This document shows, piece by piece, positions 52,170-54,558 of a stretch of DNA of 54,558 nt. The stretch spans positions 1-54,558 of the forward strand of contig JAJDVW010000057.1 of the NCBI GenBank assembly GCA_022825925.1, in the 5' to 3' direction. The notes beneath the pieces were generated by a model. The model saw only the letters and a list, made by a program, of their open reading frames with translations, was not told the DNA's origin and ran no database searches. Positions within the stretch are counted from its first letter, which is position 1; every line of letters begins with the position of its first letter. The stretch comes from Pseudomonadales bacterium. Lineage in GTDB: Bacteria > Pseudomonadota > Gammaproteobacteria > Pseudomonadales > Azotimanducaceae. Made by a program: the position numbers and the translations under genes.

Positions 52170-52748
52170 CCGGCTCCCGATTCTCGTATTCGCGGCGGGT
52201 CGAACCCTGGCAACCGGACCGGGTTCAAGACTCCTGCCCGACAGTTTGACCCTATTATCCTAACAATAGATCGTATTGCAGCATGTTGGCGGGGTGTGGC
52301 AGGTCAGACAGCGGTCCCCCACGACGTCTGGCGGGGTCCAAATCGCGTCGCGGTGCTGCGCGCCTGCGCTCCGGGACCGCGGCGCGATCGGCATCGGACT
52401 CCCGCTATTGCCCGCCACCGCCCTTGGGTACGGTCGGCTTGCCGGCTCCTCGCCGTCGCGGGCGGACATCCTGCGCAAACAGCCCGACGGCTTGCAACAG
52501 GCGGTGACCCGCCTCCGCAGACCGGCATGCCCGCAGGACCGCAACGAGCCGTAAGCGTCCGTCGGACGGTAGGTCTTTCTCGTGGAGAGTAGGATCTCGT
52601 GGAGCGTGACGACAGTTGCTTGGTGGCGAACCTGGTGGCCCCGGAGGGCAATCCCGGCGAGGTGACGCTCACCACGGTGGCCCGCTTCTTTGATGACCGT
52701 GAACGAAGCGAAACAGGGCTGGTCCAGGGTGGGGCCGGAGGTGCCGCG
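52170..52748. other. Gene-free stretch with operator f and a tRNA-like remnant
   Basis: Holds operator-like site f at 52253-52268 and, at about 52199-52234, three short segments matching the tRNA-Ser at 53338 in the same order (TCGAACCCTGG, ACCGG, TTCAAGAC). No convincing gene: the frames on both strands are Arg/Pro-rich and unrelated to known families. Confidence 0.4.
52253..52268. promoter_or_regulatory. Operator-like site f
   Basis: TATTATCCTAACAATA; its reverse complement TATTGTTAGGATAATA agrees with site a at 14 of 16 positions. 83 bp upstream of the PLP dehydratase start. The least symmetrical copy. Confidence 0.5.
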
Positions 52749-53336
52749 CTACGGCACGGCGTAGCGGATGGTTGACATGGCGGAGAATCGCCCTGTGTCG
52801 CTGGTGCGGGACCACGTCTTGACCGGCTCGCTGCCGTCGAGGCGCAGGTTGGGCGGGTGGCTGCGCAGCAGGTCGCCCGTGTATCCGCCGGACTCGAACG
52901 CGTCGAAGCCTTTCCACTGGGCCCTGAGTCCCACCGAGATGCTCTCCGAAAGTTCGCGGTCTACGCCGGCGATCAGGATGTGGCCGACCACGGTGTCGCG
53001 GAGCGTCCTGCGGCCCACGCTGACGGTGCCGGCCAGATTGCGGCGGATCTGCTCCGCGTTCGGCTGTCCCGGGCCGGTCGCTATGTCCGCGGGGTCGGCG
53101 CTCCTCGCCCAAAGCCAGGAGAAGTCCTTGCGCACGCGGGAGGCCGCCATTCCGACGCCGGCGTACGGCGTCCACCGGGTCCCGTTCGGCCAGTCGCGAT
53201 AGACCACGACCCGGAGTTCGTCCGAGGTCGCATTGCCAAGCGTCTCCTCGCCGATCGAGAGTTCGTTGCCGATCTTGTCGAAGTCCGCGCCGGTGGCATC
53301 GGTCGACGATACGGTCTGGTCGAAGTCCGTCGCGTT
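52749..53336 (-). pseudogene. Outer-membrane beta-barrel protein, 5'-truncated at tRNA-Ser
   Basis: Open frame of about 196 codons, with no start, running from the 3' end of tRNA-Ser to a TAG at 52751. The strands end in an aromatic or hydrophobic pattern: [50 protein letters not shown] (read [14 protein letters not shown]) and [12 protein letters not shown] as final strand. A full protein would have a signal peptide and earlier strands; these are missing and the frame enters the tRNA. It is probably a leftover displaced by recombination at the tRNA. Confidence 0.6.
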
Positions 53337-53337
53337 T

Positions 53338-53425
53338 TGGCGGAGGGGCAGGGATTCGAACCCTGGGAGGCGTTACCCTCACCGGTTTTCAAGACCAGCG
53401 CTTTCGACCGCTCAGCCACCCCTCC
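53338..53425 (-). tRNA. tRNA-Ser (UGA)
   Basis: 88-nt class II tRNA on the minus strand. Acceptor GGAGGGG (53425-53419) pairs with CCCCTCC (53348-53342), followed by discriminator G and an encoded CCA (53340-53338). The anticodon loop CTTGAAA gives anticodon UGA. A long variable arm and the T-loop TTCGAAT are present. An ordinary serine tRNA. Its 3' end faces the OMP fragment, the usual side for integrase-mediated insertion. Confidence 0.95.
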
Positions 53426-53494
53426 GCAGGGTGAAATCATCGTAGCACGGGGAGGTTCGAGGCTCGTGGGCCGTGCCCTCTTGCGGCGCAAAGC

Positions 53495-53874
53495 TCATGG
53501 AGCGACGGCGTCGTCCAATCGAGACATGGCGCGATCGAATGTCCCTACCGGGCGGTGCCCCAGCTTGCGGGCGACCCCCACGATCAGGCAATCCGCGAAG
53601 CCGACTGCAGGTTCACGCCGGAAGTCGTCGAGCGCGGCGCGCACGACGTCCGGGTCCTGCAGCACGAGCCGGTCGTGTTCGAGGAGCATCGCGACGATCG
53701 TGGCGATGCGGTCCGGGTCCATGCCGTGGACGGACGTGAGCACCCAGACCGTCTCGGCGAGCACCAGCAGGGAGACCCACGCGCCGGGCGCGACGAACGC
53801 CTCCGCCCGCTCGACTTGGCCGGCATCGTCACGCACCAGCAACCGGACCAGGACACGCTGTCAACGGCGCGCAT
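53495..53874 (-). pseudogene. VapC-like PIN toxin, frameshifted near the start
   Basis: From ATG at 53874 the frame reads MRAVDS and then leaves the family. Shifting one base gives [20 protein letters not shown] and the rest of a normal PIN domain: [13 protein letters not shown] with Glu, [15 protein letters not shown] with Asp, TFDRAMSRL. The break is at the DTN motif that carries the first catalytic Asp, so the toxin is inactivated unless translation restarts at TTG 53842. Overlaps the antitoxin by 14 bp. Confidence 0.75.
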
Positions 53875-54104
53875 GCTTGCGCCGTACGTGGCGGCGAATG
53901 CCCTCCTTCATTTCGTCCACGGTGCGGTGCGGAGGGGGGCCGTCGAAGAGCGCATCGTGAATGTCCTGGGAGCTGTACTTGGCCGCGCGGCGGACGATCA
54001 CGTCGTCACCCTCGACGCACCACTCCACTTTCGAACCGGGCGCCAAGCCCAGCTTCTGCCGAATCGGAGCGGGTATCGACACTCTGTCCCTGCGACGTGA
54101 TCTT
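53861..54104 (-). pseudogene. AbrB/MazE-type antitoxin fused by frameshift to dnaE2 end
   Basis: Codons from 54082 read VSIPAPIRQKLGLAPGSKVE and WCVEGDDVIVRRA, the AbrB swapped-hairpin fold. The preceding KITSQGQ, which should be continuous with it, is in another frame that is joined to the dnaE2 reading. One base is out of step at about 54084. Partner antitoxin of the VapC-like gene; both are damaged. Confidence 0.7.
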
Positions 54105-54558
54105 GGATTCGCCCTGCAGGAGTTCGGCGCGGTAGCGGGTGAGGACGGCGTTCCAGACGATGATGTTGCTGTTGCCGGTCTCGTCCTCCAGGGTCATGAA
54201 GACGACGCCCGTGGCGGAGCCCGGGCGCTGGCGGCAGGTGACGATTCCCGCGACGCGGACGAACTGGTTCGGGCGGCACTCGAGGAGGTCGGCCGCGGTC
54301 CGGCAGTCGCGTAGCGCCGGGTCGTCGCGCAGGAGCGACATCGGGTGGGGGCCAAGGGTGAGGCCGAGGTAGCGGTAGTCCGCGATCAGGTCGTCGCCGG
54401 CGCCGGGACGCTTCAGCCGGGCGCGGGTGCGGTACGGCGCGTGGGCTTCGGCGGCGCGCCAGATCGCGCTCGGGTTGTCCACGCCCGCGGCGTCCCAGTG
54501 TGCCTGGTGACGGTGTCCCGCCAGGTGCTTGAGGGCGCCCGCGCGGGCGAGGAAGTCG
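54006..54558 (-). CDS. dnaE2: Error-prone DNA polymerase III alpha (ImuC/DnaE2), partial and 3'-chimeric
   Basis: C-terminal part of DnaE2, whose 5' part lies beyond the window: DFLARAGALKHLAGHRHQA, then ADYRYLGLTLGPHPMSLL and the OB-fold block RPNQFVRVAGIVTCRQRPGS, TGVVFMTLEDETGNSN, IIVWNAVLTRYRAELLQ. After QGE the native last about 60 residues are replaced by out-of-frame antitoxin sequence (SKITSQGQSVDTRSDS) to a stop at 54006. The polymerase therefore lacks the end of its OB/C-terminal region. It works with ImuA/ImuB in mutagenic repair in relatives. Confidence 0.8.
   Translation of the reverse strand, partial: DFLARAGALKHLAGHRHQAHWDAAGVDNPSAIWRAAEAHAPYRTRARLKRPGAGDDLIADYRYLGLTLGPHPMSLLRDDPALRDCRTAADLLECRPNQFVRVAGIVTCRQRPGSATGVVFMTLEDETGNSNIIVWNAVLTRYRAELLQGESKITSQGQSVDTRSDSAEAGLGARFESGVVRRG

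Overview
High-GC (about two-thirds G+C) bacterial chromosome segment. The gene families point to a proteobacterium: a type II homoserine kinase, ImuC/DnaE2, a TonB receptor with the IEEIVVTARKR N-terminus, and Tat and lipoprotein signals. It is probably gammaproteobacterial, but nothing here fixes the species. No rRNA or CRISPR array is visible. One tRNA, Ser(UGA), lies near the right end.

Layout. (1) 1-10.3 kb is a mixed, partly housekeeping flank: a partial cysteine hydrolase, an orphan VapB-like antitoxin, an SRPBCC/ArsR pair with a good sigma70-type promoter, a luciferase-like monooxygenase, an unusual RidA-membrane-nuclease-like fusion, a methyltransferase, homoserine kinase, and a lipoprotein subtilase with a separately encoded prodomain-like protein. 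(2) 10.3-13.6 kb is a scrap zone: out-of-order pieces of an MmeI-like DNA methyltransferase, an integrase remnant and an intact SDR gene. (3) 13.7-52.2 kb is a large catabolic cluster in tightly overlapping operons that mostly diverge from short AT-rich promoters. (4) 52.2-54.6 kb holds an outer-membrane-protein fragment ending at tRNA-Ser, a frameshifted toxin-antitoxin pair, and a truncated dnaE2 that runs off the window.

The main discovery is a repeated 16-bp operator-like sequence, consensus TAWTGATAYRWYAWTA, often near-palindromic. It occurs six times: 23404, 28789, 34849, 41206, 49682 and 52253. Each copy is in a promoter region of the catabolic cluster, and five lie between divergent operons. 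It would tie together about 30 genes: three CoA-transferases of family III, an acyl-CoA dehydrogenase, a MaoC hydratase, a CoA ligase, an HMG-CoA-lyase-like aldolase, a PrpD-like protein, a LeuCD-type dehydratase pair, an aldehyde dehydrogenase, three polysaccharide-deacetylase/cyclic-imidase-type hydrolases, a cysteine hydrolase, an amidase, a nitrilase-like protein, a flavin oxidase, VOC proteins, methyltransferases, an MFS carrier and a TonB receptor. The only regulator inside the cluster is a GntR/HutC protein at 37259-38041, apparently in one of the controlled operons.

As an inference, this is a regulon for uptake and breakdown of an unidentified organic compound, probably with amide or imide and ester bonds. 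It would be taken up by the TonB receptor and MFS carrier, opened by hydrolases, oxidised, activated to CoA thioesters, and cleaved by beta-oxidation-like and aldolase steps. The substrate cannot be read from the sequence.
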